A stretch of 64,000 nucleotides of DNA from positions 1,116,001-1,180,000 of the forward strand of contig JAULSU010000007.1 in NCBI GenBank assembly GCA_030512335.1. The letters are read 5' to 3'. Every line of letters starts with the position of its first letter. The stretch's first letter is position 1. Below are positions 1 through 10,500 of this stretch, piece after piece. Under the pieces are notes generated by a model that saw only the letters and a list, made by a program, of their open reading frames with translations, did no database searches and was not told the origin of the DNA. Position numbers and translations under genes: made by a program. This stretch comes from Immersiella caudata (lineage: Eukaryota; Ascomycota; Sordariomycetes; Sordariales; Lasiosphaeriaceae).

Positions 1-1533
1 AACTCCGGTTTTCATCTTATTATTCTTGAGGTCATGAATGGTGTCGATCATGAACTTCGTCCTGACGCTGAGGTTCTGCTCCCCGATCTTGGCCATCGCT
101 GGACGGATCAAGGTAACGATATCCTTCAACGCCATCGGATCGTCGTGCCGGAGCGCCAGGCCAGACATACGAACAATTCTGAGGAGTAGCTCTGCCGTAA
201 GTTCAGAGAGATCCTCGAGAAGCATGCGAATGTAGTCGAAGAGAAGATTGGGGCCTATGAGCTGGAAGTTGTAGAGCTGGGAAAGAAAAGTGATGAGGTT
301 GGAGGTTTGTTTCGGGACGGTAGAGAGGTCCGCTGCCGCCTCTCTCGCCTCTCCGTAGTACTTTGTAAATCGCTCCACAACTTCTTGAATGAGCTGAGCG
401 CCAAAGTCCATGCCGATGACCTTGTAGGCGGCTGTGGCAAACCCAGCGTTGAGAATGAGGTGTGTGTCGGGAAGGGCGGTGGGCTCGCAGATCTGGGTCA
501 ACAGCAGATCTACCAGCGCCGAGGTGACATGCTGGCGCGGGTGCTCTCTGTAGAGCTTCTCAATCCCCCCAATGATGGATACAAGGTTTGAATCCGTCAC
601 TCGATTTACGAGACCCTGAGTCACTCGGCGGATCCGCGCCACCAATTCCGCATCCGAGCCGGTTTCCTTCCGTAGGGACGGAGGCACGTATTTCGCGGTT
701 TGCTGCCCTGTTACTGGTGCAAAATATGGGTTCTCCCGTACCGACTTCTTATTCTGCTGTGGCTCTTCTTCCGATTTGTCCCCCTCCTTGTCCATGTCTC
801 GATCAGAGAAGCCTCTGAAGCTATCTTCTGAAGCGTCGGAATCCGCAGGCTCGTCGGAATTGTCGAGGTCTTTGCGTCTAGAGGATTTTCTTCTCTTGCT
901 GGCGAGCCACTCGTCGGCCTCTGATTTGCGCTTCTTCGTCTCCTGAGTCTCTTCGTCGACATAGCCCCCACCTAGATCCTCGAGAAGGTCTCCCAGTCCG
1001 TCGTCCTGGAAGGACTGGGGTAAAGTTTTGCGTCCTTTCAGCCCCAGTTTCCTTTCGAGGTCAGCGATCTCCTTGTCATCCTGGGCAAGCTTTTCCTTGA
1101 CGGCCTTGGGGATTGCCGCTTTTGATGAAGGGGCCTTTCGCTTTTGATTCTCCTCCTCGTCTTCTTCGTCTTCAGAGGAAAATACACCTCCGTCCTGTTC
1201 GTATTCCTGCAGGCTCAGATCCTCGCTGTTGTCGTCCTCGTCGAGAAGCATACCGTCTAGCTCTTCATCCTCTTCGCTCTCCGGCTCCGGTCTTTTCTTC
1301 GTGATCGGTTTCGGTTTCGGGATTGCATCTTTCCCTCGTCTCGGTGGAGGTGTCGGCTTCGCCGCGCCATGCCTATTCCCTTTCTTCTGATCCCTTTGAG
1401 CCTTCCTCCGATCCTTTCTCGAAAGCTCTGGGAAGCCTTTCTTCTTCCTCGCTGGCCCTCCCGAGTCAGCCAGCTGCCTCAGCAAATGCGGCGGCAGGCT
1501 CGGGCTGCCCCGTCGACCCGTCTTCGGCGGCAT
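1..1533 (-). CDS. SGD1: Sgd1/NOM1-like nucleolar MIF4G protein, 3' part beyond the window edge
   Basis: Reading leftward from the ATG at 1533-1531, the frame stays open for all 511 codons to base 1 with no stop, so the C-terminal part lies outside the window. The first ~290 residues are charged and low-complexity: a basic N-terminus starting MPPKTGRRGSPS, Lys/Arg-rich stretches, and acidic blocks such as EDEEDEEEN. From about residue 297 (LVARIRRVTQGLVNRV) to the edge is a helical MIF4G domain typical of Sgd1/NOM1. An MA3 domain should follow outside the window. The family acts in the nucleolus in 40S ribosome biogenesis; the yeast gene was named as a suppressor of an osmotic glycerol defect. 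No intron is needed in the visible part. The identity rests on domain order and the fungal N-terminal style; CWC22-type MIF4G proteins are less likely because of the nucleolar-type acidic/basic leader. Confidence 0.85.
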   Translation of the reverse strand, partial: MPPKTGRRGSPSLPPHLLRQLADSGGPARKKKGFPELSRKDRRKAQRDQKKGNRHGAAKPTPPPRRGKDAIPKPKPITKKRPEPESEEDEELDGMLLDEDDNSEDLSLQEYEQDGGVFSSEDEEDEEENQKRKAPSSKAAIPKAVKEKLAQDDKEIADLERKLGLKGRKTLPQSFQDDGLGDLLEDLGGGYVDEETQETKKRKSEADEWLASKRRKSSRRKDLDNSDEPADSDASEDSFRGFSDRDMDKEGDKSEEEPQQNKKSVRENPYFAPVTGQQTAKYVPPSLRKETGSDAELVARIRRVTQGLVNRVTDSNLVSIIGGIEKLYREHPRQHVTSALVDLLLTQICEPTALPDTHLILNAGFATAAYKVIGMDFGAQLIQEVVERFTKYYGEAREAAADLSTVPKQTSNLITFLSQLYNFQLIGPNLLFDYIRMLLEDLSELTAELLLRIVRMSGLALRHDDPMALKDIVTLIRPAMAKIGEQNLSVRTKFMIDTIHDLKNNKMKTGV

Positions 1534-2153
1534 CGTGAGGCCTGCAGCAAATAGGCGGAGGCGTTCTTAAAATGCATAGAGGCCTGTCGATAATGTAAAG
1601 AGGTATTCGAAATATCCTTTGGTGCCCTCGTTGAAAAAGGAAAGCCGTTGAGAATGCGAAGAGGCATGGGCTGCTTTTAATCGCCTGCGTGCGGTTAACT
1701 TTTTAGTGGGTCCAACTTCCAGACGCAAGGCGCCGAGGGCAGCTGCTATCCGGCAAGATGCCCCACTAATCACCGTCTATAACCCATGTGGGAGCCCTGT
1801 GCCTGAACTGGAAAAGGCGCTGTTTGAATGCAAAGAGGGCATTTTAATTATGCATTTATGTCTTCTAATCCAAAACTAAGGCCTCCTGGGAATGCACTGA
1901 GGCATAGGCTACGTGAACTCACTGCTCCGACTAGTGGGTTGCTAAAGAAATAGTCCTGCTAACCTAAGGAAATAACTAGCCCGGTGCCCCTGCTCCCAGA
2001 CCCCACGTCCTTCAACAATCAGCTCGCAAACCCTACTGGGCTCCACACCAACCTTGTGCGGGGCAGCTATGTTCGCGACCGCAAGCCGCCGCAACACCAT
2101 CACTTCCCAGCGCATCACATCCTCCCTTTGCGCTCAGCAAACTCCGCGTAAAT
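1534..2153. other. Intergenic region between SGD1 and SRP14 (divergent) with a short-repeat cluster
   Basis: The 620 bp between the two divergent start codons must contain both promoters. No coding frame is convincing. Positions 1571-1905 carry five copies of a short motif (see the repeat entry). Confidence 0.6.
1571..1905 (+). repeat. Cluster of five ~15-bp motif copies, consensus AATGCAAAGAGGCAT
   Basis: Copies start at 1571 (AATGCATAGAGGCC), 1592 (AATGTAAAGAGGTAT), 1653 (AATGCGAAGAGGCAT), 1827 (AATGCAAAGAGGGCAT) and 1891 (AATGCACTGAGGCAT). Some share flanks: TGRGAATGC before and GGCTGC/GGCTAC after. Two further copies lie at 11632 and 11696. Spacing is irregular (21-174 bp), so this is a dispersed motif rather than a tandem array. 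Confidence 0.6.
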
Positions 2154-2629
2154 ATGGGGCAATTAACCAATGATGAGGTCCGCCACCTCCCCTCCGTGCT
2201 CCGCCAGTCAACCCCAGGCTAACCATCCCTCAGTTCTTCACCAAACTCTCTGAGCTCTTCGCTGCCCGCAAAGGCAAATCCAAAGGCGAAATCCTTCTCC
2301 TCCAAAAGCGCTGTATGCTGCCCCCTCCCCTTCCCCCATGCACACTAACCATCACAGTCTCACACGGCACCGACACCTCTCCCGAAACCACCGACTCCTC
2401 GCTACCACCGCAACTATCACAACCGCTCCCGATTCTGATACGGGCGACGAACGGCAAGGGCAAGGAAGACAGGAAGGAGAAGATCAAGCTGTCTACGCTG
2501 GTACAACCAGGGGAGTTGGATGCGTTTTATGGGCGGTACGCCGAGGTGTGCAAGACAGGGATGGGATTGTTGAAGCCTAGGGATAGGACGAGGAGGAAAG
2601 CGAAGGCGAAGAAGAAGAAGGCTGTCTGA
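2154..2629 (+). CDS. SRP14: Signal recognition particle subunit SRP14
   Basis: Three exons, 2154-2177, 2234-2312 and 2358-2629, give 124 aa. Both introns (56 and 45 nt) are GT...AG with a CTAAC branch site close to the acceptor, and phases agree. The protein starts MGQLTNDEFFTKLSELF, continues through KGEILLLQKR, and has the fungal SRP14 core PILIRATNGKGKEDRKEKIK, then DAFYGRYAEVCKTGM and a Lys-rich tail (AKAKKKKAV). SRP14 works in the Alu domain of the cytoplasmic signal recognition particle, which slows elongation while secretory proteins are targeted to the ER. If intron 2 is ignored the frame stays open, but the resulting Pro-rich insert has no place in the family. A low-conservation Ser/Thr/Pro loop (SHGTDTSPETTDSSLPP) follows the splice junction, as in other fungi. 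Confidence 0.92.
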
Positions 2630-4543
2630 GGACTCAGAGTCAGAGATCTTGAAAAGAATGGGCTGAATATGTGCGCTGCTCCTAGGTAGGGGGCTGGGCT
2701 GGGCTGGGCTAGGTTGGGAATGGGAATAGGGACTCGAGGGGAGCAGAGATGTGTGTGGGGAATATCTTGATCTTCGTTCCCCCTGGGGCCTAAATGGATT
2801 TCTCAACGGCCTTGCCATGCAAGGCAAGCAAAGCCTTGAGGATGGCCTTGATAGTATCATCGGGCCACTGACTACCTAAGGGCTGGGCAGGTTTTGTCCA
2901 CATTTACCCGAGGCTCAGGACAGGGTAGCCAAACAGGAGAAAGATCATCACGGTGTGGCGCCCAGAGAGAGTACTGAAAGCCTGCCAAGATCACACTTCC
3001 ACTCCATTTAAAGCCCCCAAACAGGGATTCTCGCATTCATCAGTGGCTTGATCTTCCAAAAAGACGCAAAAAGCCCGCCGGTTCTCCAGGTCAAGTAGCA
3101 ACGCCTCCCCCCTTCCATGCACTCCATCTGTAAGACCATACCTTTGCTCCCCAACTCTCTTGGCTTCCTACAAAAGCTAAAAGTACCATCCTACCAGTCC
3201 TAGCACACTCTTCTCATTGCGGGACAAACTCCCAGGGCCACTCTAGCTCACGACCAAGACCAGGCATATCCCATTTTACCATCTCCCTCCGACTCTCATA
3301 ACCGCCACACGCTGACAACCTCCTCGTCGTCCTCCTCCTCTAAAAGGTCCCTCCTTTCCGCCTAAGTCCCTATAGCCTACCCCAAACCCTACTTCGAGGA
3401 GAGGCCCCTTCCCCTCGCACCAATAATCTACCATAATCTCTCAAATCCCTCCATCTACCCTTTTCCCTCCATTCCCCATATCTCATCTTTCTCTTGCCAA
3501 AGAGAAATTGCGAGAAAACCTACAGCAATTAATTACCACACTACGAATTTGCTTCACACCCAGCACATCCACGCAGGACAGAACGACAAATCCACGCGGG
3601 TAACACACGGGACACAGGGAGATAAGGGCGCTGCTCAGTAATGTCACTTTGTTGACACTACTGTCTGCTGTCTGGTGCACGACTCCCTAGGCATGGAGCA
3701 GCCACTGCATCTCCCGTTGGCCATAAAGAGCTGAAGGCTGAGATCGTTTGTGAAGCACCAGTGCGCCTGTCATCCAAAAGCATCACCACCAAACCAATTC
3801 AAACACGCCATCACGCTTGCCAGGGGTATCATTGACGGCCACACAAACACCATCCAAGCCAACGATCCGGAACGCCAGCACTGACCCTACCAGCACCAGA
3901 ACGCCGCACCAAGCCCTACGCTTCGCACTCACCGAGCTCGCTGACCAGGAAAGCGACCGCTTTCACGCAAATTACCAGCAGACACGAATACCACTGCCGC
4001 AAACCACTGTCGCATACCACTGTCCGACGCCATCCATCGAACCACCATCAACGGGACAATCACTGCTATTCGATTGTACATTCTAGGGAACGCCGTCCGA
4101 CTTCCGTATGTGAGGTAAAGTCCTCAGGGAAATCTCGGCGGCAAACTTTTCGGGTTCGGGAGGGCGATAGAGGTAACCCAAGTTCCCACTTCGTTACCAG
4201 ATCCCAAAATACCGCCAACCTAAACCTTCCCCCCTGAGCACGAGCTCCGCAACATTACAGCTCGGTGCAGGCCCAGCCTATTCTCTCGTGTGAGAAAATA
4301 ACACTTGGGTCGTAGCTCTGCGCCGTAGTTTCGAGTTTTTGTGTAAAGAGAGAAATCATCGTAGCTGCCGAAAGACCGAAAAAAGGAAATTGAAAAGTAC
4401 AGCTTCTCACCGGACCGGGTGGTGAAAGACCGAACTCCTGAGTTAGTGCGAACTAGGTTGTGCAAAGATCCAGACCGTGGGATGAAAACCAGGCCGTGCC
4501 AAATTCAGTTGCCTTGACAACGTCTTGGGCCGTCGGGGTCGTC
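2630..4543. other. Intergenic, 1.9 kb, no recognisable gene
   Basis: Lies between the convergent 3' ends of SRP14 and the Gbp2-like gene. It contains GGGCT repeats near 2692-2713 and a pyrimidine-rich stretch at about 3170-3490. Reading frames up to 89 codons exist, for example at 3817-4086, but none shows domain-like sequence or good splice structure. The pyrimidine-rich tract followed by open sequence could be the 5' part of an unannotated plus-strand transcript. Confidence 0.4.
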
Positions 4544-7527
4544 TCACATGATCTGATCTTGCGTCAAGCCACCGTGGATATTGTCGGTGTCCATCGCGTC
4601 GCCAGAGCCAGGTGTGATGTACTTGACAAAGCTAAGGCCGAGAGGGCGCCCGCCATACTGGTAACTCTGGAACTTGGTGATCGCGGTCTCTGCTGTGTCG
4701 GCTGAGTCGAATCGGACAACACCAGTGCCACGGGAGCGGCCACTCGGCTCGTACTGAATTTCAGCCTGCTCAACCTTGCCGATAGTAGAGAAGAGCTCAA
4801 CCAGGTCGTCGTTGCTAGTCGACCACGGAAGCTATCATGGGAATGTCAGCCCACACAAAAAATGAGTGACAGGGAGGAGAGTCTTACGTTGCGCACGTAG
4901 ATGATCTCGCATCTCTCGGTGCCCGACGTAGCGTAGTCGGTGAAGGGGTTGGGGGGTGCGGAAGCAGCGCCTCCAGCATCGAAGCCTCCAGGCTGTCCGC
5001 CATAGCCGCCGCCTCCGAAACCGCCACGGCCACCACCAAATCCACCACGGCCACCGCCAAATCCGCCACGACCGCCATAGCCGCCGCCGAAACCACCACG
5101 GAAGCCACCGCGCCCGAAGCCGCCGCCGCCAATGGCGGAGCCAGCGAAGCGATCCTCGCGGACCTCAAGGACACGGCCTTGCCAGTCGTAGCCGTTGTAC
5201 TGTTGGATTGCGTTTCTAGCGTCATCGGGAGACTCGAAGACCACTATTCCGGAGCCCTTGGGACGACCGTCCTGGCCAAGGTGAACATCGGCGCGAATGA
5301 CACCACCTGTGCGGGCTAGGGGATTTAGCATCCGAGTCTTGACCAGTTCAGCGAATGACTGGCCACTTACCAGCTGCGCGGAACAAGTCCTTCAGGTCTT
5401 GCCAGCCAACGGTGTAGGGCAGCTGGGCCTGATTAGTATGCGCGCGGATTAAGAATAGAGGGGAAGGCATGATGGGACAAACGTTAGAGACGTAGATCTG
5501 ACGACCGCCGCCACCAGCACCACCGCCGAGGCCAGGATTGAAACCGGGGCCGCCGCCACCTCCGTAGGGGCCAGGGGCACCGCCGGGACCGCCCATAGGG
5601 CCACCATATCCGCCGCGGGCAGCGCCGCCGCCCGGAGGTCCAAAGCGAGGCTCGGCCTCACGGTCCTGAGGGATGATTAGCTCAAGACCCAACCTTGATA
5701 GGGGCGTCGAAAACACTTGCCTCTCGAACGTAGACGAGTCGGCCCATCAAGTTCTGGTTGCTGAGCGTCGCAACGGCGTTCTGGGCTTGATCCCTCGTCG
5801 CATATTCCACAATTCTAGACCCAAGTCAGCAACGGCTCTCTGCTTAGGGGGAGCAGAGGAGATAGACTTACCCGCATCCCTACAATTTCCGTGGACAAGG
5901 TCCCAACCCGTCAATCCATCATCCATCAAAACAGCCAAGAAGGAAGGGAAACCACAAAAGAACCAGCCGAAATCAGTCGTAAAAGCCCACCTTCGACATC
6001 CCATTTGGAAGAAGCAAAACATCGGCATAGAGAACCTCTCCAGCTGCGGACAAGGTGTTAGCTCTCAAGTGTTCGCGCACAGAAATCGTCAAAGCATACC
6101 CTGTCTCATAAAGTCCTTGAGATGGTGCCATTTCACGTCGTAGGACAGGTTGCCAACGTAGACGCGGCGGTCCTGCTGCGAAGTTTCCCGAATGTTGTTC
6201 ATGACTTGCTCTCTGTGAGCCGCACGGTCTTCGTAAGATCGATGAGGAGCTCCTCCGTAAGCCGAACCAGATCCTCCAGTCGGTGCACCCTGGCCAGTCA
6301 TGGGCGTGCGACTCCTTCGACGAGTCCTACTCCGCGAGCGGTCACGGGGCGAATATGATCGACGAGCGGCAGGGCTTCGTGAGCGTCCACGTCGGGGAGA
6401 GCGCGACCTCTCTCTCTGTGACTTGTCAGTGTGGGTTCCAGCGCGGCGGTTCAATCCACGCTCGTTGGTCAAGCCGTGCTGCCAATCCCAGTGCCTTGAG
6501 TCCGATGCCATGGACATTCCCAGACAAAAACCTCTCGGCAAGGGGCGTGCCTGCTGTGACAGAGCGAAGTTATCTCGCTCGCTGAGCAAACGTGATATTG
6601 GCTCCCAAGCGGGGAGCAGCTCATGAACCATCTTTCAGCCAGCGATGCGCCGAGCCGACAAGCAGGTAGGTGCTCAGTGGGAGGAAGACTGATCCACCAT
6701 CTGTGGCAGATGGAAAATATCTTGGTTACTTACTGGGCGATATGTATCTCCTGAGTCGGCTATAGTGAAAGTTGGAACGTTAGAAATGAGCAAGCTGGGA
6801 CGAAAAACGGAAAGGTGCTGGAGAGAAAAGAGGTGGGATGGAAAAAAGGGAAGAATCAAGTAATTGTAGGCGGCGGCAACTCGACGAGAGTGACAACCAC
6901 TTGGGGGTGCGGCGGGGTTGTAGTGAGATCGAGGGTGGATCAGGATGGGAAAGACATGCAGCCAGAGGAGGGGGGCCTGATAGTGTATATGTGCGCGGCA
7001 TGTGCGAGGCAAGGCGGTGCAGGGCAGAGGACGCAAGGCACTGCAGCCAGAGTGCAGCTCCGTGGTTGGATGGGGGATGGGGGGGTAGGTGGTTGCGAGC
7101 GAGAAGGGCCTGGGAAGCGAGCCTCAAAATCGGGGGTGGAGGAAACGCCAAAGGCACGGTAGCTCGACGCCTGACAGGGAGGTCGGCCGGCCGGTCCCGG
7201 GGTTGCAGCGGTGGGAAGCAGCTGGTTCAGGGATATCGATATCTAAAGGGGGAGAATGCTCACGGTGATGAGGGACTTTGCAGGCGAGGTCTTGGAAAGA
7301 AGACGCGGAGGGTGTCCAGGACACGGAGGGGTGACGAGAGAGTCTGGGGTTTGATATTGGCGTGACCGAGGTGGCCGCTCGCGCAACGGTGATAGGTGGG
7401 ATAGGAAGATAGGACGCTCTTCGCAAAGCAGAGAGGTGCGACGGAATGTAGCGACGAACAGTGCGGTGGTGATGGGGGCGAGGAAACACAAGGAAGCTCA
7501 AGGGAATTAGGACTTACCCATGATCAT
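4544..7527 (-). CDS. SR-type RNA-binding protein with three RRMs, Gbp2/Hrb1 class
   Basis: Ten exons (in transcript order): 7527-7518, 6759-6734, 6415-6100, 6043-5991, 5879-5872, 5814-5721, 5665-5483, 5422-5371, 5315-4888, 4831-4544; 1458 nt, 485 aa, all phases consistent. The N-terminus (MIMADSGDTYRP or MADSGDTYRP) leads into an RS-rich region (RERSRSPRRGRSRSP). RRM1 starts at RRVYVGNLSYDV (~93), RRM2 at QIYVSNLPYTVGW (~225) and RRM3 at EIIYVRNLPWSTSND (~384); Gly/Arg-rich linkers separate them. Gbp2/Hrb1 proteins bind poly(A) RNA and act in TREX-coupled mRNA export and quality control. Introns 1 (758 nt) and 2 (318 nt) are far longer than others here. Exon 5 is 8 nt, supplying the KGCG of the RRM1 RNP-1 motif. 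The intron at 5720-5666 has a GC donor (GAG|GCAAGT). The start is inferred from the splice join ATGG|CC giving MADSG; the ATG two codons upstream is in frame. Confidence 0.85.
5872..5879 (-). other. 8-nt micro-exon of the Gbp2-like gene
   Basis: On the minus strand it reads GGATGCGG. It is preceded by an acceptor TTGTAG and followed by the donor GTAAGT. Joined to ATGTCGAAG upstream and AATTGTGGAA downstream it encodes SK-GCG-IVEYA, the expected RNP-1 form (K-G-x-G-x-V-x-Y) of an RRM. Skipping it shifts the frame by two bases, so it is required for a continuous RRM1. Confidence 0.75.
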
Positions 7528-10500
7528 ATAAGAATCGCAAATTTGCTGGTCAACTTAGCCGCTTGATGGAGGGAAATTTTCGGCGACGCGACGATTGGTG
7601 CTGAGGGCGACCTGTAAGGCGTCTGCAACGGGAGGCGTGGAAATGTCCCTGCTTGTTGGGGGACGACAGGTGAGTCGTTCAGGTACACTGAGGGTTCTCG
7701 CGCAACGGGCCACGAAGCAGGCAGGTCGAGGGACTGGGATGTCGGCGAGCCTCCCACCAGTTGGGCCGACGTGCGTGGGCTGTCTGTGGTGAGTCTCTTG
7801 AAGGCGGGCTGCACGTCCGAAACAACCTATGGCACCCGTCCCGGTCGAGCAACGCGACAAGTGGCCGGAGGCGACGAAGCAGGTAGGCAGGCCAGGCAGT
7901 ACGTACAACCGGAGAGGCGACGCAGGCGAACTGTCAGCGCCAAACAGAATTTTCGACGATAACACGTCCGGTCCGACAGCCAGCCAGGTGTTGAGATTGG
8001 GGGGAAATGTCGGGTCCGGTCAGCACGGATTGGCGGGCGCAGGACAAGACTGTGCCGGGGGTAGATCAACGCCGTTGATGGGGATGGGAGGATGGAAACG
8101 CAGAGCGCAGAACGCAGAACGCAGAGCAGCGCAGAACGCGTGTTGGGCGAGATGCCAGCAAGGATTCTGAGGTTGACTGTGGAGCCCCTTGGCAGCGTTG
8201 TGGAGGCCGCAAATGGCGAGTGGTGCGCTCGGAACAGAAGGAGAGGACTGAACTGGAGAGCTGGAGGTGTCGCGCGGACGGGAAGCAGCTCTGGGCTGCA
8301 GGAAACGCAAGCAGATCGGCGAACCTCCGTGTGTGTCGCGCTGTCGGGCAAAATGAGAGAGGGAAGGAAACAGCACCCTCTCTGAATTGGAAGTGTTTGG
8401 CGCGACGGAGGTAGACACAGACGGTGGGGTAAAACGGGGAAGCAGGTGAGGCAGCAGGGCTCCGTCAGGTGGGTCCTGTCAAAAGCAACGCGCCAGCATC
8501 CACGAAGCCTCTCTCGACCAAGTGTGGCATTTCATCTCACAGCCGCGGTCCGGGAGATTTCAAGTTATCAAGCAGCTATTATGCAAACGCCAGGGCGAAG
8601 AGTGCAGCGGCCCGGTGATCAACAGGCAACAGGCGGCGCTCCCGAATGAATTCAACGCTGGATGGAGAGTTATTCACCAATGCACCGCGCCAAAGGATGA
8701 AATCTGTCTGACAAACAGCCAAACTTTCCGGCCGTGCCTATACTCCCTGCTGCGGCCGACAGCCGTCAAGCTTTGCACACACAGTAGACAAGGAGAGATC
8801 AGCGCCGTCGTATTTCTGTCGCCACCATTTGACGGCCAACCTATCAACCCCTCAATGCCACGCAAGGCTGTGAGAAACGGCGTTCCGTTTTTGCCAGCCT
8901 GCTCGGTAGCGAAAAGCGGAGGTGGAGATGAGGCGCCGTGAAGACGAAAAAAAAAGCAGAATTTTCCCCTCCCCTTTTCCACTGGCAGCCTTGCGGACGT
9001 GGTTCCATGGACATGACAACCCGCGCACAGACAAAACACCCCACCAGAGGCAAATCAGGAGCCCAGATGGTGTGCCGCATGCCAACAGGGGACGAGGTTC
9101 ACTTCAGTTACCATTAACTTTTGCGTTTTCAATATCAAATTGCCGACGCAAGTTTTGGATGGGGCGCTGGAACTTTCTGGGTGCAGGGCAGTTCCGGAAG
9201 CTAAAGCACCTAGGAAAGCACGCAACGCTCCCCGGCCCCCATTGTTGGGGCCACCAGCACACAACGTAGAATGGGGGATGAGGCATGGGAGATGGGGGTC
9301 GAAAAGTGGAGAGTCGTATACAGCTTCGCCAGAGCTCCGTATGTGTACTCTATTGCATCCCAAGCTGCCATTATTGCCGTGCTTCGTGGTGCAGATGGAG
9401 AGCTGGCATTTGGGGTGTGAACTGCACCTGCAGCTCGACAGGGGCCTTCTCCCGTGCCCACAGCACGGCGTCTGCTCCCCGTGCCGCCAGTCCAACCGGG
9501 CCCAGCAATGCTCCCCAGGCCATCGACCTGCGACCGCTGCATTGAGAATACCTCCAAAGTCGAGGTTTGAAGCTGGGCCGACCTGTGGGATACTGACTGC
9601 TTCTGGGCCAGCGGGAGGCGGCACTGACCACAGTACTCGCTTCTTTCATCAAGATCTTGCTGCGTGCTAATTGACGGCGGTGCGCCGACGAGGACGTCGG
9701 GATATCGGCTGGCGGCTGACTCTGCATCGACAAGATATCTCGCACGCCCTGGTGGTCAGATCGAGACCTGCCGGGTTATTGAGCCCACAGTACACCCAAC
9801 TAGACCTCCGTTTTCGTCGGTCTCTTGGCACCATGCTCGCCATCGGTACCGAAGGCTGCGGAGTCAGTCAACACAGTGTGTGATGCTGTAGGGCGCCGCT
9901 GGTATAATATCGACAGGTCCCACTCTTCGATCATCGTCCTAGTGAATACGGTGCCATGTTAGTCTGGTCATGATCAGTCCTGACGAAAACTTGGTACAAC
10001 ACGCCGTGTTACCGAGTTGCCTTCGCCGTTACCTTGGCCGTACGCAGGTGCGTCCTCTCCGCCCACGGGCCGGTTGCGGTACGCTCGGGGAAGCAGTGGG
10101 CTCTGCCTATGTGTGTGTCGCTTCGAGCACAGGCTCCATTTGTTGCGCTGCATTGTTATAGGTGTGGCGGGCGTGTGTGTGTGGTTCCCAATCCAAAGTC
10201 CAGGGTTGAGCCCCCCCTGTGGATGGGACGCGCATAACACACCCCCAAGGCCGCCTTCTCATCGATATGTAACGGCATTTGGGATGAAGCTAGCATTGGT
10301 CTGCCCTATGTATCGTCCTCACAGAGTTCCCGGCGACCTAAGAAGGCAGCCATTCAGGCCACGGACGTGGTGGTTGCACAGCAGACGCAAAGCGGCACAC
10401 CGGGTTCCAGATACACCCAATCCAGTTGCTCAACCGCCCTTGGCTTGAAGGAGATGGCCATGCCCGTCGGGACAGAATTTTATGTCTTCAAAGGGCAGAC

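Noticed and set aside
9055..9670. 176- and 189-codon frames on opposite strands
   Set aside because: No hydrophobic core, domain, or supporting introns; both cannot be real and neither looks coding.
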